DNA of 64,000 bases from an uncultured Pseudomonadales bacterium (GCA_958296025.1 OY282430.1:3851454-3915453); one strand, 5' to 3'; positions 9,029 through 17,671 are shown, numbered from the stretch's first letter. The notes: generated by a model not told the origin, from the sequence alone. A program made the numbers and translations.

Positions 9029-10165
9029 ATGCAGGCTCAGCTGCGTCGATGGGTGGAGGCGACGCTCGGCGTCTCCTTGGCCCGCCATGAACCCCTCTTG
9101 GTGGAGGCCAGCCACAGACGTTTCCATCGGGTTTGGTCTGACAACGCCTCCTTGGTGGTGATGGAGTCTCCACCGAGCTTGGAGCGCAACGACGCTCTCG
9201 TGTCCATGCAGCGCTTGCTGGCCGGCGCCGGCCTGCCGGTGCCGGACATCATCGCCATGGATCTGAGCGCCGGGTTCTTCATTCTCAGCGATTTAGGGAA
9301 TCGCAGCCTAGAGCAAGCCTACGGCGGGCCGGACCGGGACCTTGCCCTGGAGTTCGCCATCGCCCATCTCGTGCGCCTGCAAGGCATCGAAGCCGCCGAA
9401 GTTCCGGCTTATGAGGAAAGCCGTTTCCGTGACGAACTCCACATCTTCACGGAGTGGTTCCTTGACGGCCTGCTGCGGCAGACGCCGGATGCGGCCATGC
9501 CGACAGCGTTCGAGGCGCTCATCGCCAATGTCCTAGCCCAACCGCAGTGCCTGATTCACCGGGACTACCACTGCCGCAACCTGCTGCTGGACCAAAAGGG
9601 GCGCTTCGGCATCGTCGATTTCCAGGATGCCTTGGTCGGTCCCATAACCTACGACCTCGCCTGCCTGCTGTGGGATTGCTATTACCGCTTCAATGCGGCC
9701 GAGCGGCGCCGCTGGCTAAGGCGCTATCAAGCGCAAGCCGGCTTCCCAAACGGCGGTGAGGGCGCGTCGATCGGGTCAAGCCCGGCGCTGCTTTCTCCGG
9801 CGGTGAAAAGCGGTGATCGTCCTTCCGCCGACGCATCCATTCCCCCATCGACGAGGCAGAGCGGTGACCAACCTTCGGCCGGTTCAACGCTTCCCCACAG
9901 CGGATGTGCATGGGATGAGGCAGCGCTGACCCGCGCACTGGACCTCACCGCCCTGCAGCGGCAGTTCAAGGCGGTGGGCATATTCACCCGCCTGTGGCTG
10001 CGGGACGGCAAGCCGACCCATCTGCGCTACATCGTTCCGGTGCTGGACGCCATGCAGGAGATCGCTGCGCTTTACCAGGAAGTCCAGCCGCTGAGCCCTT
10101 GGTTGGAGCGCTTGGCAGCGGACGCTACCGTCCAAACGGCGCGAGTTATGAGAAAGACGCCATGA
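9029..10165 (+). CDS. amgK: anomeric MurNAc/GlcNAc kinase (AmgK-like phosphotransferase)
   Basis: The 378-aa product belongs to the aminoglycoside phosphotransferase fold. Catalytic loop LIHRDYHCRNLLLD (residues 175-188) and metal motif GIVDFQDALVG (194-204) are intact. With murU directly downstream (ATGA overlap), it is read as AmgK, which phosphorylates recycled MurNAc/GlcNAc in the salvage route to UDP-MurNAc. It is longer than usual (~330-340 aa) because of a low-complexity insert at about residues 240-294 (bases ~9746-9910), rich in G, S and P and built of imperfect repeats (SGDRPSA / SGDQPSA). The insert sits between kinase motifs and C-terminal helices and keeps the frame. Divergent from lptD. 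Confidence 0.9.
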   Translation: MQAQLRRWVEATLGVSLARHEPLLVEASHRRFHRVWSDNASLVVMESPPSLERNDALVSMQRLLAGAGLPVPDIIAMDLSAGFFILSDLGNRSLEQAYGGPDRDLALEFAIAHLVRLQGIEAAEVPAYEESRFRDELHIFTEWFLDGLLRQTPDAAMPTAFEALIANVLAQPQCLIHRDYHCRNLLLDQKGRFGIVDFQDALVGPITYDLACLLWDCYYRFNAAERRRWLRRYQAQAGFPNGGEGASIGSSPALLSPAVKSGDRPSADASIPPSTRQSGDQPSAGSTLPHSGCAWDEAALTRALDLTALQRQFKAVGIFTRLWLRDGKPTHLRYIVPVLDAMQEIAALYQEVQPLSPWLERLAADATVQTARVMRKTP

Positions 10166-10944
10166 AGGCCATGATTCTGGCGGCCGGTCGCGGCACTCGA
10201 TTGCAGCCACTCACCGACCGTTGGCCAAAGCCCATGATGAAGGTGGGTGCGATGCCGCTCATCGGCCATCAACTGCGGTGGCTGGCGGAAGCTGGCGTTT
10301 CGGAGGCCATCATCAACCTGCACCACCTAGGCGAGCAGATTGAAGCCTATGTCGGCGATGGCGGACGGCACGGCCTGTCCGTGGCCTACAGCCACGAGCC
10401 GGTCCTTCTGGAAACCGGCGGCGGCGTGGTCAAGGCGCTGCCTTGGCTGGGGGACGAACCCTTCTGGCTGCTGAACGGCGACATCTACACCGACTTTCCC
10501 TTTCGTCAATTCGCCAAGACGCTTCAAGGCGGATGCCTAGCCCACCTGTTGCTGACGCCGACCCCGGCCTTTCGCCAATCCGGGGACTTCGAGTGGGCGC
10601 CGGGGCGCTTGCAGAAAAACGCCGACAACGACAGCGGCGCTGCAGCGGCAACCCGACCGGATGCCGGAGGTTCCGAGCGGGAAGCCGACGAAGCCGGCGG
10701 GAAAGCCGCCGCCAAGGCGCAATGCGGCCGGGTCACGCAACGCGGCGGCGCTTACGTCTTCTGCGGCTTGGCCTTGCTGCACCCGGCCCTCTTTGACGGC
10801 TGCGAGGCGAAACCCTTCTCCTTAAGCAAGCTGTACTTCAGGGCCGTCGCCGCCGGCACCGTCAGCGCTCAAATCTGGCGCGGCTTTTGGACCGACATCG
10901 GCACCCCAGAGCAGCTCTCGGAATTGCGCAGGAAGCTGCGATAG
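10162..10944 (+). CDS. murU: N-acetylmuramate-1-phosphate uridylyltransferase (MurU-like)
   Basis: The 260-aa product is a sugar-nucleotide transferase with the signature MKAMILAAGRGTRLQPLTDR at its N-terminus, LNGDIYTD metal motif, and C-terminal WTDIGTPEQL. Next to amgK it is best read as MurU, making UDP-MurNAc from MurNAc-1-P. It is ~35 aa longer than usual owing to an Ala/Asp/Glu-rich insert at residues ~152-194 (bases ~10615-10744). The ATG overlaps the amgK stop, so translation is probably coupled. Other nucleotidyltransferases share the fold; the MurU call leans on the neighbour. Confidence 0.88.
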   Translation: MKAMILAAGRGTRLQPLTDRWPKPMMKVGAMPLIGHQLRWLAEAGVSEAIINLHHLGEQIEAYVGDGGRHGLSVAYSHEPVLLETGGGVVKALPWLGDEPFWLLNGDIYTDFPFRQFAKTLQGGCLAHLLLTPTPAFRQSGDFEWAPGRLQKNADNDSGAAAATRPDAGGSEREADEAGGKAAAKAQCGRVTQRGGAYVFCGLALLHPALFDGCEAKPFSLSKLYFRAVAAGTVSAQIWRGFWTDIGTPEQLSELRRKLR

Positions 10945-11079
10945 CACCATCTTTCAGGAAAGACGAGGCCCTGATGGTTCCCCCATCGCCTAGAATGCCG
11001 TCAAGATGGAAAGCACCAAGCAAACGCAGATTTTTGACGAGGATGCCGAGGCCTACGCAGAGTTTGGGGATGAAAACAG

Positions 11080-11310
11080 ATGCAGACTAAGCAGACGGCG
11101 CTCGCGCCAATCACGCATAAGAAGCTTGTTGGACGGCTGCGGAAATTTGGGTTCGACGGACCCTATCCAGGCGGCAAGCACCTGTTCATGATAAAGGACG
11201 GAATGCGCCTGACCATACCCAACCCTCACCGCAAGGCGGTAGGGGGGCCTTTGCTGCTGAAGATATTGAAGCAGGCTGGTATTGACAGGAACGCTTGGGT
11301 GCAGGAATAG
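11080..11310 (+). CDS. hicA: HicA-type toxin (mRNA interferase)
   Basis: The 76-aa product reads ITHKKLVGRLRKFGFDG, then PYPGGKHLFMIKDGMRLTIP and LLLKILKQAGIDRNAW. This is the double-stranded-RNA-binding-like HicA fold with the catalytic His in GGKHLFM. HicA toxins cleave mRNA and are held in check by HicB. Here hicB lies on the opposite strand, tail to tail, six bases away, instead of in the same operon. The start ATG follows GATGAAAACAG with only a weak ribosome site. Confidence 0.85.
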   Translation: MQTKQTALAPITHKKLVGRLRKFGFDGPYPGGKHLFMIKDGMRLTIPNPHRKAVGGPLLLKILKQAGIDRNAWVQE

Positions 11311-11316
11311 GGGGAA

Positions 11317-11568
11317 CTACGCCGCCTTTGTGCCAATCTCCCTAATTTCGGCGTGGCCTAAGGGTGGAATGTCCAGTGATTGCTTGATGCTGACGAGTAT
11401 CCAGCCTTCGATCACGTCCTTGAGTGCTCGGCGGCAACCCTCCAAGGTCTCGCCTGACGCCCAAGTGCCGGGCAAATCAGGAACTTCCCCGTAATATGGG
11501 GCTTCCTTGTCATCGATCAATTCATAACGGGCCCGACGAAGCGCCTCATCAACGTATTCGGTCAGCAT
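11317..11568 (-). CDS. hicB: HicB-family antitoxin
   Basis: The 83-aa product reads YELIDDKEAPYYGEVPDLPG, then TWASGETLEGCRRALKDVIE and GWILVSIKQSL, the partial RNase-H-like HicB fold that binds and neutralises HicA. It lacks a long C-terminal DNA-binding domain, as do other short HicB proteins that pair with this HicA type. The gene is convergent with hicA, so the two cannot share a transcript. This differs from the standard layout and suggests an inversion of one gene. Confidence 0.82.
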   Translation of the reverse strand: MLTEYVDEALRRARYELIDDKEAPYYGEVPDLPGTWASGETLEGCRRALKDVIEGWILVSIKQSLDIPPLGHAEIREIGTKAA

Positions 11569-11736
11569 GGCTTTGTCCCGGCAGGCCCAAAGTGGGTCGA
11601 ATTAGACGCTGTCGACAGCCAATAGTCAAGCGCTTGATTTTGTCTCCCCCTTGCACTTGGAGCCGTCAAGGGTCTGCCTAGTGGAAAGCCGTTACAATAA
11701 GCCCATCGACCCCGCGCCCTAGCTTGGCAAGAACCC

Positions 11737-12444
11737 ATGCAGCCTTGGATTGCGCCCTCCATTCTGTCCGCTGACTTCTCCCGGCTTGGTGAGGAAGTCA
11801 ACGCCGTGCTCAAAGCAGGGGCGGACGTCATCCACTTTGACGTGATGGATAACCACTACGTCCCGAACCTGACCATTGGGCCGTTGGTGCTTTCGTCCCT
11901 GCGGCGGGCCGGCTTTGACTGCTTCTTTGACGTCCACCTGATGGTGAAGCCGGTGGATCGGCTGATTGGGGACTTCCTGCAGGCCGGGGCGGACCTGATC
12001 AGCGTTCACCCGGAAAGCACCGAGCATCTGCACCGCACCCTGAGCCTCATTGCGGAGGGGGGCGCCCAAGCGGGCTTGGCGCTCAACCCGGCGACGCCGC
12101 TGCAGGTTCTCGACGAGGTGATCGACTTGCTGGACTTGGTGCTCGTCATGTCCGTCAATCCCGGCTTTGGCGGCCAGGCGTTCATCGAGTCCAGCTTGGC
12201 GAAGGTGGCCGAGGTGCGCCGCCGCATCGACGCATCGGGCCGGGAGGTGCGCCTGGAGATCGACGGCGGCATCAAGGCCGACAACATCGGCCAAGCCGCC
12301 GCCGCCGGGGCGGACACTTTCGTGGCCGGCAGCGCCATCTTCGGCGGCGACGACTACGCGGCGGCCATCGCCGCCATGCGCCGTGCGCTGAAGCAAACCG
12401 AAAGTTCCATACGGCCATCCTGGCCTGCGGGGCGGCCAGAGTAA
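11737..12444 (+). CDS. rpe: ribulose-phosphate 3-epimerase
   Basis: The 235-aa TIM-barrel product interconverts ribulose-5-P and xylulose-5-P in the pentose phosphate pathway. Motifs: [17 protein letters not shown] at the N-terminus, the metal-binding [30 protein letters not shown], and the phosphate-binding [11 protein letters not shown] short C-terminal tail (residues ~222-235) looks unconserved. A TACAAT element at 11693-11698 could be its -10 box, but no good -35 is seen. gph follows seven bases after the stop, as in many gammaproteobacteria. Confidence 0.96.
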   Translation: MQPWIAPSILSADFSRLGEEVNAVLKAGADVIHFDVMDNHYVPNLTIGPLVLSSLRRAGFDCFFDVHLMVKPVDRLIGDFLQAGADLISVHPESTEHLHRTLSLIAEGGAQAGLALNPATPLQVLDEVIDLLDLVLVMSVNPGFGGQAFIESSLAKVAEVRRRIDASGREVRLEIDGGIKADNIGQAAAAGADTFVAGSAIFGGDDYAAAIAAMRRALKQTESSIRPSWPAGRPE

Positions 12445-12451
12445 GGTTGGG

Positions 12452-13153
12452 GTGGGCTTCGACGGCTTCCTCTCGCGCTCTCCGGCTGAACGCTTGGGAC
12501 AACAGCGCATTCCAGCCTACGCCGGCTACCTGTTCGACCTGGACGGCACCCTGGTCGATACGGCCCTGGACCTGACCCGCGCCCTCAACCATGCGCTGGC
12601 GGCGTTCGGCCATGCGTCAATAGAGGTGGCGCAGGCCCGCAACTGGGTGGGCCAGGGCGCGAAGGCCAGCCTGCTGCGGGCGCTGGCCCACTTTGATGCG
12701 CCCACGGACAGCGTTGACGCCATGTTGGACAGCTTTCTCGACCACTACCGCCGCCACATCGCCGACTTCAGCGCTCCCTTTCCGGGGGTCGAGGAAGCCC
12801 TGCAAGCCCTTGCCGACCGGGGCGCCAAATTGGCGGTGGTGACCAACAAGCGGGAGGAGCTCACCAACCGGCTGCTCGCAGAGATCGACTTGGCCCACCA
12901 CTTTCACGCGGTGGTGGGCGGGGACAGCACGGCCCACCCCAAGCCGGCGGCGGACCCGGCCCTCGCCGCCTGCGCCGCCTTGCAGATGCCGCCGGCCGAT
13001 GCGTTGTTCGTTGGCGACTCCCAAGCGGACGTGGGCTGCGCCCGGGCCGCCGGCTGCGCCGTGGTCTGCGTCGCCTACGGCTATCGCCAGGGCTTGGCGG
13101 CGGCCGACTTGGGCGCGGACGCCGTTATTGAATCCTTCCGGGAACTGATTTAG
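12452..13153 (+). CDS. gph: phosphoglycolate phosphatase
   Basis: The 233-aa product is a HAD-superfamily phosphatase: nucleophile motif FDLDGTLVDT (about residues 29-38), VVTNKRE with the second-motif residue, and GDSQADVGCARAAGC carrying the acidic motif. In the rpe-gph arrangement it is the Gph that removes 2-phosphoglycolate formed in DNA repair. The start is GTG 12452. The first ~20 codons look unlike other Gph proteins and contain a copy of the hairpin repeat seen at 57.9 kb and 61.9 kb, so the N-terminal extension is probably repeat-derived. Confidence 0.92.
   Translation: MGFDGFLSRSPAERLGQQRIPAYAGYLFDLDGTLVDTALDLTRALNHALAAFGHASIEVAQARNWVGQGAKASLLRALAHFDAPTDSVDAMLDSFLDHYRRHIADFSAPFPGVEEALQALADRGAKLAVVTNKREELTNRLLAEIDLAHHFHAVVGGDSTAHPKPAADPALAACAALQMPPADALFVGDSQADVGCARAAGCAVVCVAYGYRQGLAAADLGADAVIESFRELI
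12464..12490 (+). repeat. copy of dispersed repeat inside gph 5' end
   Basis: These 27 bases match the right part of the 43-bp repeat at 57864-57949 with about two C-to-T differences (core ctcgcgctctccggctga). Here the repeat is translated as part of the Gph N-terminus (FLSRSPAE). Confidence 0.55.
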
Positions 13154-13162
13154 GGCTCACTA

Positions 13163-13669
13163 GTGCGAAAACGTCGCCGGACCAACAAGCAAGAGACTCA
13201 GGAGCAACAGGCACCGCAAGCGCCCTTGCAGGTTCCGTTGCGTGTGACACCCAATAGCCAGGTCGTGTCTCGTGTAGGCGTGGCCAAGGTTGCGCGTTAC
13301 GCCGATGGCTCTAGCCAAATCGACATTAGTGGGCGGACCTACTATGCCCTGTGGGATACGGGGGCCACGATGAGCGCTGTGTCCGACACCGTTATCAAAC
13401 AGGAGAGGCTGCAGTCCCATGCGATGATTGACATCATCTCTGTGCATGGCGATGTGGAGGCCACTCAAGCATTTTGGGTTGGGCTGCACCATATAGTCGG
13501 GTTGACGGATGATCAGTATTTGGGGCATGGCCACGTTGTGGTTGCTGCGAGGCTGCAGGCGAATTTGGGATTTGACGTGCTTGTTGGCATGGACATTATT
13601 GGGCAAGATGCCTGCACTTTGACAATTGATGGCGAGCGGTCTATGTTCACCATAGGCGTTCAAGCTTGA
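13163..13669 (+). CDS. retropepsin-like aspartic protease
   Basis: The 168-aa product has one aspartyl-protease half: YALWDTGATMSAVSDTV gives the active-site DTGA (Asp near residue 70), and LGFDVLVGMDIIGQDACTL is the usual distal retropepsin segment. Proteins this size work as homodimers like retroviral protease. The N-terminal ~35 residues are Gln/Arg-rich and probably disordered. The start is GTG 13163, ten bases after gph. Base composition is more AT-rich than gph, suggesting a separate origin. The substrate is unknown; the small gene after it is a likely partner. Confidence 0.8.
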   Translation: MRKRRRTNKQETQEQQAPQAPLQVPLRVTPNSQVVSRVGVAKVARYADGSSQIDISGRTYYALWDTGATMSAVSDTVIKQERLQSHAMIDIISVHGDVEATQAFWVGLHHIVGLTDDQYLGHGHVVVAARLQANLGFDVLVGMDIIGQDACTLTIDGERSMFTIGVQA

Positions 13670-13690
13670 TGAGTTTCACAGGAGGATGGA

Positions 13691-13936
13691 GTGAGCTTGG
13701 TTCAGGATGACAGGGAACTAGAGGCGCAACGCGCAAACTACTTGTTTTTCAAGGATCAACTGCAGTCCCTCTTGGCTAAGCATAAAGGGCGATATGCGCT
13801 GGTTCGAAATCAGCGCATCGAAAGTGTTTTTGACGACCCCGGCACCGCCATTGAAGCAGGGGACAAGGATGGCGGCGTGTTTTTAGTGCAGGCAATTCGC
13901 CCTGTGCAGGCACATAGGATTGCGTACGCCGCCTAA
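13691..13936 (+). CDS. small protein, DUF5678-like, partner of the retropepsin
   Basis: An 81-aa product with GTG start and a strong ribosome site (AGGAGG just upstream). Its core KGRYALVRNQRIESVFDD, then PGTAIEAGDKDGGVFLVQAI, resembles small DUF5678-type proteins, which I recall as common neighbours of bacterial retropepsin-like genes. It lies 21 bases after the protease and is probably co-transcribed. It may be an inhibitor, adaptor or substrate of the protease; that is inference from position only. Confidence 0.6.
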   Translation: MSLVQDDRELEAQRANYLFFKDQLQSLLAKHKGRYALVRNQRIESVFDDPGTAIEAGDKDGGVFLVQAIRPVQAHRIAYAA

Positions 13937-14070
13937 GAACCACCTGCATAACGCACTGTTGTCGGTCCGAGGCACGGCTTCGCTGGGTTCCGTTGGCGAA
14001 GCTGAATTTCGCAGCGCCTTAGCGCCCGGTGCCGAATCCGGGCGAATCCCAACCAGCAAGAGACCTTAAC

Positions 14071-15459
14071 CGAGTGCCGGTGACGCTGCAGATCCTCGCC
14101 GATTTGGACACCCCGCTTTCCGCCTATCTGAAGCTCGCCCACCAGCCTTGGTCCTATCTGCTTGAATCCCTCCAAGCGGGCGAGACTTGGGGCACTACTC
14201 CATCATCGGCCTGCCCCCTGCCGCACGGTGCTCACGGCTTTCGGCCACCGCATCGAAGTGATCACCGATGGGCGACTGGTGGAGGAGGCGGGCGCCCGCC
14301 AACGGGCGTTGGCGAGGCTGCAGGCCCTAGCCGGGAACTTGGGCGAGGCGGTGCCGCCAGTTGCCGACGACGGCACCGCTCAGCAGGTGGCTGAGAGCGA
14401 TTTCGTTTCCGAATTCGGCGAAGCGCCCTTTAAGCCGGCGGTGGAGCGGATACGCAAATACACCCGCGCCGGGGATTTCATGCAGGTGGTGTTGGCGCAG
14501 CGCATGTCCATCCCCTTCGGCGCGGACCCGATCAACCTCTACCGCGCTTTACGCTACCTCAACCCGTCCCCCTACATGTACTTCATGGACCTCGAGGACT
14601 TTCAGATCGTCAGCTCCTCGCCGGAAATCATGGCGCGGCTGGACAACGGCCTCATCATCAACCGCCCCTTGGCCGGCACTCGGCGACGCGGCCACACGCC
14701 GGAGGAGGACTTGGCGATGGAGCAGGAGTTGCGCAACGACCCCAAGGAAATCGCCGAACACCTCATGCTCATCGACTTGGGCCGCAACGATGTGGATGGG
14801 GGGGCTTGGACGAATGCGTCACCAACGGCCCCATCCAAGTCTGCGAACTCAAGGGCGGGCTAATCGCTCAGTACCGGATTGAACCTGCGCACTTCGGCCT
14901 CAGCCAGCGGGATGCCGCCGGGCTGTGGGCGGACTCCCCGGCGGCCAGCCTAGCCTTGGTGCGCCAAGCCCGCGCCGCCGTCTCCCTGCCCGTGTTGCGC
15001 AAGGAGTTCATCGTTGACGCCTACCAGTTCATGGAGTCCCGCGCCTTGGGGGCGGACTGCATCCTGCTCATCACCAGCGCCCTAGCCGCCGCCGAACTGG
15101 CATCCCTGCACCGGCAGGCCCTGGACCTCGGCTTGGATGTGCTGATCGAAGTGCATGACGCCACTGAAGTGCGCACCGCCCTTTCCCTTGCACCGGAACT
15201 CATCGGCATCAACAACCGCAACCTCAAGACCTTTGCGACCCGCATCGAAACCACTCTGGACCTGCTCGATCAGATCCCGAACGAGGTCTTAGTCGTCACC
15301 GAGAGCGGTTTCCACCACCGCCATCAGGTGCGGCGAATGCGCACCCAAGGCGTACACGCCTTTCTGGTGGGCGAAGCCTTCATGCAGGCGGACGACCCCG
15401 GTGCCGCTTTGACGGAGTTGTTCGGCCACCTAGCCGACGGCGCCGCCACCGGACGCTGA
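14071..15459 (+). pseudogene. trpE-trpD-trpC mosaic pseudogene
   Basis: Three fragments of a tryptophan cluster are fused. 14071-~14790 matches trpE ([20 protein letters not shown] through [11 protein letters not shown]), with a frameshift near 14195 and an in-frame loss of about 100 codons around 14292. ~14800-14965 matches the C-terminal part of trpD ([15 protein letters not shown] through AASLALVRQ). 14965-15459 matches the latter two thirds of trpC ([16 protein letters not shown] through LVGEAFMQADDPG). trpG is entirely missing. The trpD-trpC join falls on a shared gcgccaa-like stretch. The intact cluster is at 22994-27302. A trpD'-trpC' frame (14806-15459, TTG start) is still open but lacks the first third of the TrpC barrel. 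Confidence 0.88.
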
Positions 15460-15565
15460 ACAGGCGCACAAGCCGCCGCAGACGGCCCTTGCCGCAAACC
15501 CTGTACGGCAACGTAGCGGTCCGTGCAGTGCCGCTGACCGAAGCACTAGCGCAACAGTGGATGGA

Positions 15566-17035
15566 TTAGAGGGCGCTTGGCTCTGCATGCGAACGGACTG
15601 ACCCTATCAGTCCCGACTCCGCAGCGATGTCCTCAATCTTCCTAGTTGCCCCCGATATGCGATCTTCCAAGGCACCCATGATAAAGGTGTGCCTTTCATC
15701 GAACGCCACCCCGAACAGGTCTAGCTTGTCCAACATAAAAACAACGAATAACGACCCCAAACCAGATATCAAACCCCCCAATACGGAAGCAAGCACATCT
15801 CCGAATCCGAGAGGGGGCGGCAACGACTGAGCTATAGCCTCACCGGCCAATATCCCACCAGTCACTACCAACCCTGCTGTGAAAACCTTACTGGCTTCAT
15901 GAGCAGCTTCACGCAAGCTCATGCCCTCCGGTGGGCGAAGCAGCACGTTAATCGCCTTCATAATCGAAAGAAAGCCCTCGCGTATGATCCTGACAACAGA
16001 CCGTCCCGTGCGCACGAACATATTGAGCAGTGCGGTCATTATGGCCGAAAGGAAACCCGACAGCCAGCTTGTCCCGAATGCGGCGGCAACATCCTGCCAC
16101 CGAGCAAGCAAGTGTTTCTTGATGCGGTTTAGGCGTTTTTTCAGAATTTTTAACCAGCGCAAACTATAGTCCCCGCCTTTCCATCCTCTCTCGAAAACAT
16201 CCTTTACTTCGGAAAAAACGGCCGATATTAACTCCGACACAAGAAGCGCCAATGCCTGTTGCAGGCCCTGCCGTGTACCTACCTTAACGCCGTCTTTCGC
16301 TGCGCGCCCAACGACCAAACCTGTTGTGATGTGAGATTTAACCGCATTTTCGGCTCTCGCTTGAGCCGGTTTAGTTCGTCTTTTATCGGTATTGGATTGA
16401 TCTTCCAATCTACCAGATCCCTTTGATCGGTTTTTAGATTGATGGGTGAATGCCAAGTTGCCTAGGTCATTACCCAACGCCGCCCTTTCGTCAGGATCTA
16501 GCATGAAACCACCTTTTTTATGCAACTTTTTCTTGGGAATAATATGATCTAAGTCCATTTCATTTGGATGGTGCGATCGGCCAGTGTATTCGTCCGTTAT
16601 CATTCCATCTGCTTTTATCTTATCCTCTTTATACCCTTTTCTAGTAGCATAAAAGCCCTTACTATAGTCGTTTTTCACGTCCTTATACTTCTCGAATTTC
16701 CTATCGGCTTCCATAAGTCCAGAGCGGCTAAGGCCAAGGGTGCGGCCTAGCAATTGATCAATGAGCGTATCCTTGATGCCGTCGAATAGCGCATCGTATT
16801 TCTGTTGTGTAAAAGCCTCGTCAAGGTCCGACAAGCATCGGGTTACCTCCTCCCCAGTCACTTCATGGTTAAACACGGGAACTTTTAGAGCGACTGAGTC
16901 AATCAGCGTCCAATCGATCTCCTGAGACAGCATATCCCCAACCAATTTAGCATCAGCCATTGGCGGCAGAATATTCCCGGTCTGGCTATCAAGCCTAGCC
17001 CGTCGAGATCTGAACCGTTCAGATCGTTCCGTCAT
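15566..17035 (-). CDS. membrane-anchored HNH nuclease, candidate defence effector
   Basis: A 489-aa protein of no family I can name. Residues 1-150 are mostly helical and charged. An HNH nuclease module follows: DEYTGR, then MDLDHIIPKK (Asp163, His164), then LGNLAFTHQSKNRSKG (Asn193, Asn202), the layout of HNH/DUF1524-type nucleases. The C-terminal half has three hydrophobic segments (about 322-342, 385-402, 412-436) separated by basic helices, so the nuclease looks tethered to the inner membrane. The start at 17035 has GGAG seven bases upstream. It follows the TerB-like gene by 21 bases on the same strand. Base composition is clearly lower in GC than the flanks, and it sits between a pseudogene mosaic and a transposase remnant. 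A phage-defence or toxin role is inference. Confidence 0.7.
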   Translation of the reverse strand: MTERSERFRSRRARLDSQTGNILPPMADAKLVGDMLSQEIDWTLIDSVALKVPVFNHEVTGEEVTRCLSDLDEAFTQQKYDALFDGIKDTLIDQLLGRTLGLSRSGLMEADRKFEKYKDVKNDYSKGFYATRKGYKEDKIKADGMITDEYTGRSHHPNEMDLDHIIPKKKLHKKGGFMLDPDERAALGNDLGNLAFTHQSKNRSKGSGRLEDQSNTDKRRTKPAQARAENAVKSHITTGLVVGRAAKDGVKVGTRQGLQQALALLVSELISAVFSEVKDVFERGWKGGDYSLRWLKILKKRLNRIKKHLLARWQDVAAAFGTSWLSGFLSAIMTALLNMFVRTGRSVVRIIREGFLSIMKAINVLLRPPEGMSLREAAHEASKVFTAGLVVTGGILAGEAIAQSLPPPLGFGDVLASVLGGLISGLGSLFVVFMLDKLDLFGVAFDERHTFIMGALEDRISGATRKIEDIAAESGLIGSVRSHAEPSAL

Positions 17036-17056
17036 CCCATGTCTCCATTCAGAATA

Positions 17057-17671
17057 TCAGGCAATCTTTGAGTTGCGCATCTTGTGCCAAGCATTCATGA
17101 AAGCCTGCTCTTTGGCATGCACACGACCGTCGGCGTACATGACTACATCGATGACATCGTCCAACAACGAAAAGTCCACCTTATTCTTCTTGGCAAGCTC
17201 AAAGGCAGTCTTTAGATTTGGCGGGCTCTGCCACAATCTATCTACTTTTTCTTTCACGTCATCGGGGAGTTTGCTATGATTAACACCCGCAACGAATTCG
17301 TTGATCCCCGTACGTTCGTCGGGATGTATCTCACCGTCGCAGTTTGCACACGCGATTCCTACAGCGGTTATCGCGACTAGTTGATTACCGAAGTGGTGCC
17401 AACCGTTCTTAGCAACTTTCATCTCCTCGAGTGTGTGTAGTATTTTCTCCAACTTCACGGCATACTTAGCTGCCGCCCGCTCTTCGCCGCGCTTCTCGGC
17501 TTGCTCTTCGCTTTCGTCAAGAGCATCAATAACTGCGCCGCCGGCGGCACCAGCCGTACCGGCAACAGCGGCACCAACTGCCGTTATAGCCCCAATGGGA
17601 CCCGCGATTGGAAGTGCAACAACAGCAGCAATGCCCGTTGCGGCACCAGCTAATACGGTCCAGAAACCCAT
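17057..17671 (-). CDS. membrane protein with TerB-like domain
   Basis: A 204-aa protein starting at ATG 17671, six bases after a strong AAGGAGG. A Gly/Ala-rich hydrophobic hairpin (MGFWTVLAGAATGIAAVVAL through GAAVAGTAGAAGG) comes first, then a charged helix (DESEEQAEKRGEERAAAKYA), then a TerB-like all-helical domain with two acidic repeats, ANCDGEIHPDERTGINEF and MYADGRVHAKEQAFM. TerB domains are metal-binding helical modules in stress and phage-resistance complexes. It leads the two-gene operon with the HNH nuclease, so it is a plausible sensor or regulator of it. The TerB assignment rests on motif resemblance. Confidence 0.6.
   Translation of the reverse strand: MGFWTVLAGAATGIAAVVALPIAGPIGAITAVGAAVAGTAGAAGGAVIDALDESEEQAEKRGEERAAAKYAVKLEKILHTLEEMKVAKNGWHHFGNQLVAITAVGIACANCDGEIHPDERTGINEFVAGVNHSKLPDDVKEKVDRLWQSPPNLKTAFELAKKNKVDFSLLDDVIDVVMYADGRVHAKEQAFMNAWHKMRNSKIA

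Noticed and set aside
11006..11191. 61-codon frame starting MESTKQTQIFDEDAEAYAEFG before hicA
   Set aside because: The first ~24 residues look protein-like and may be a gene remnant, but the rest overlaps hicA in another frame and loses all resemblance.
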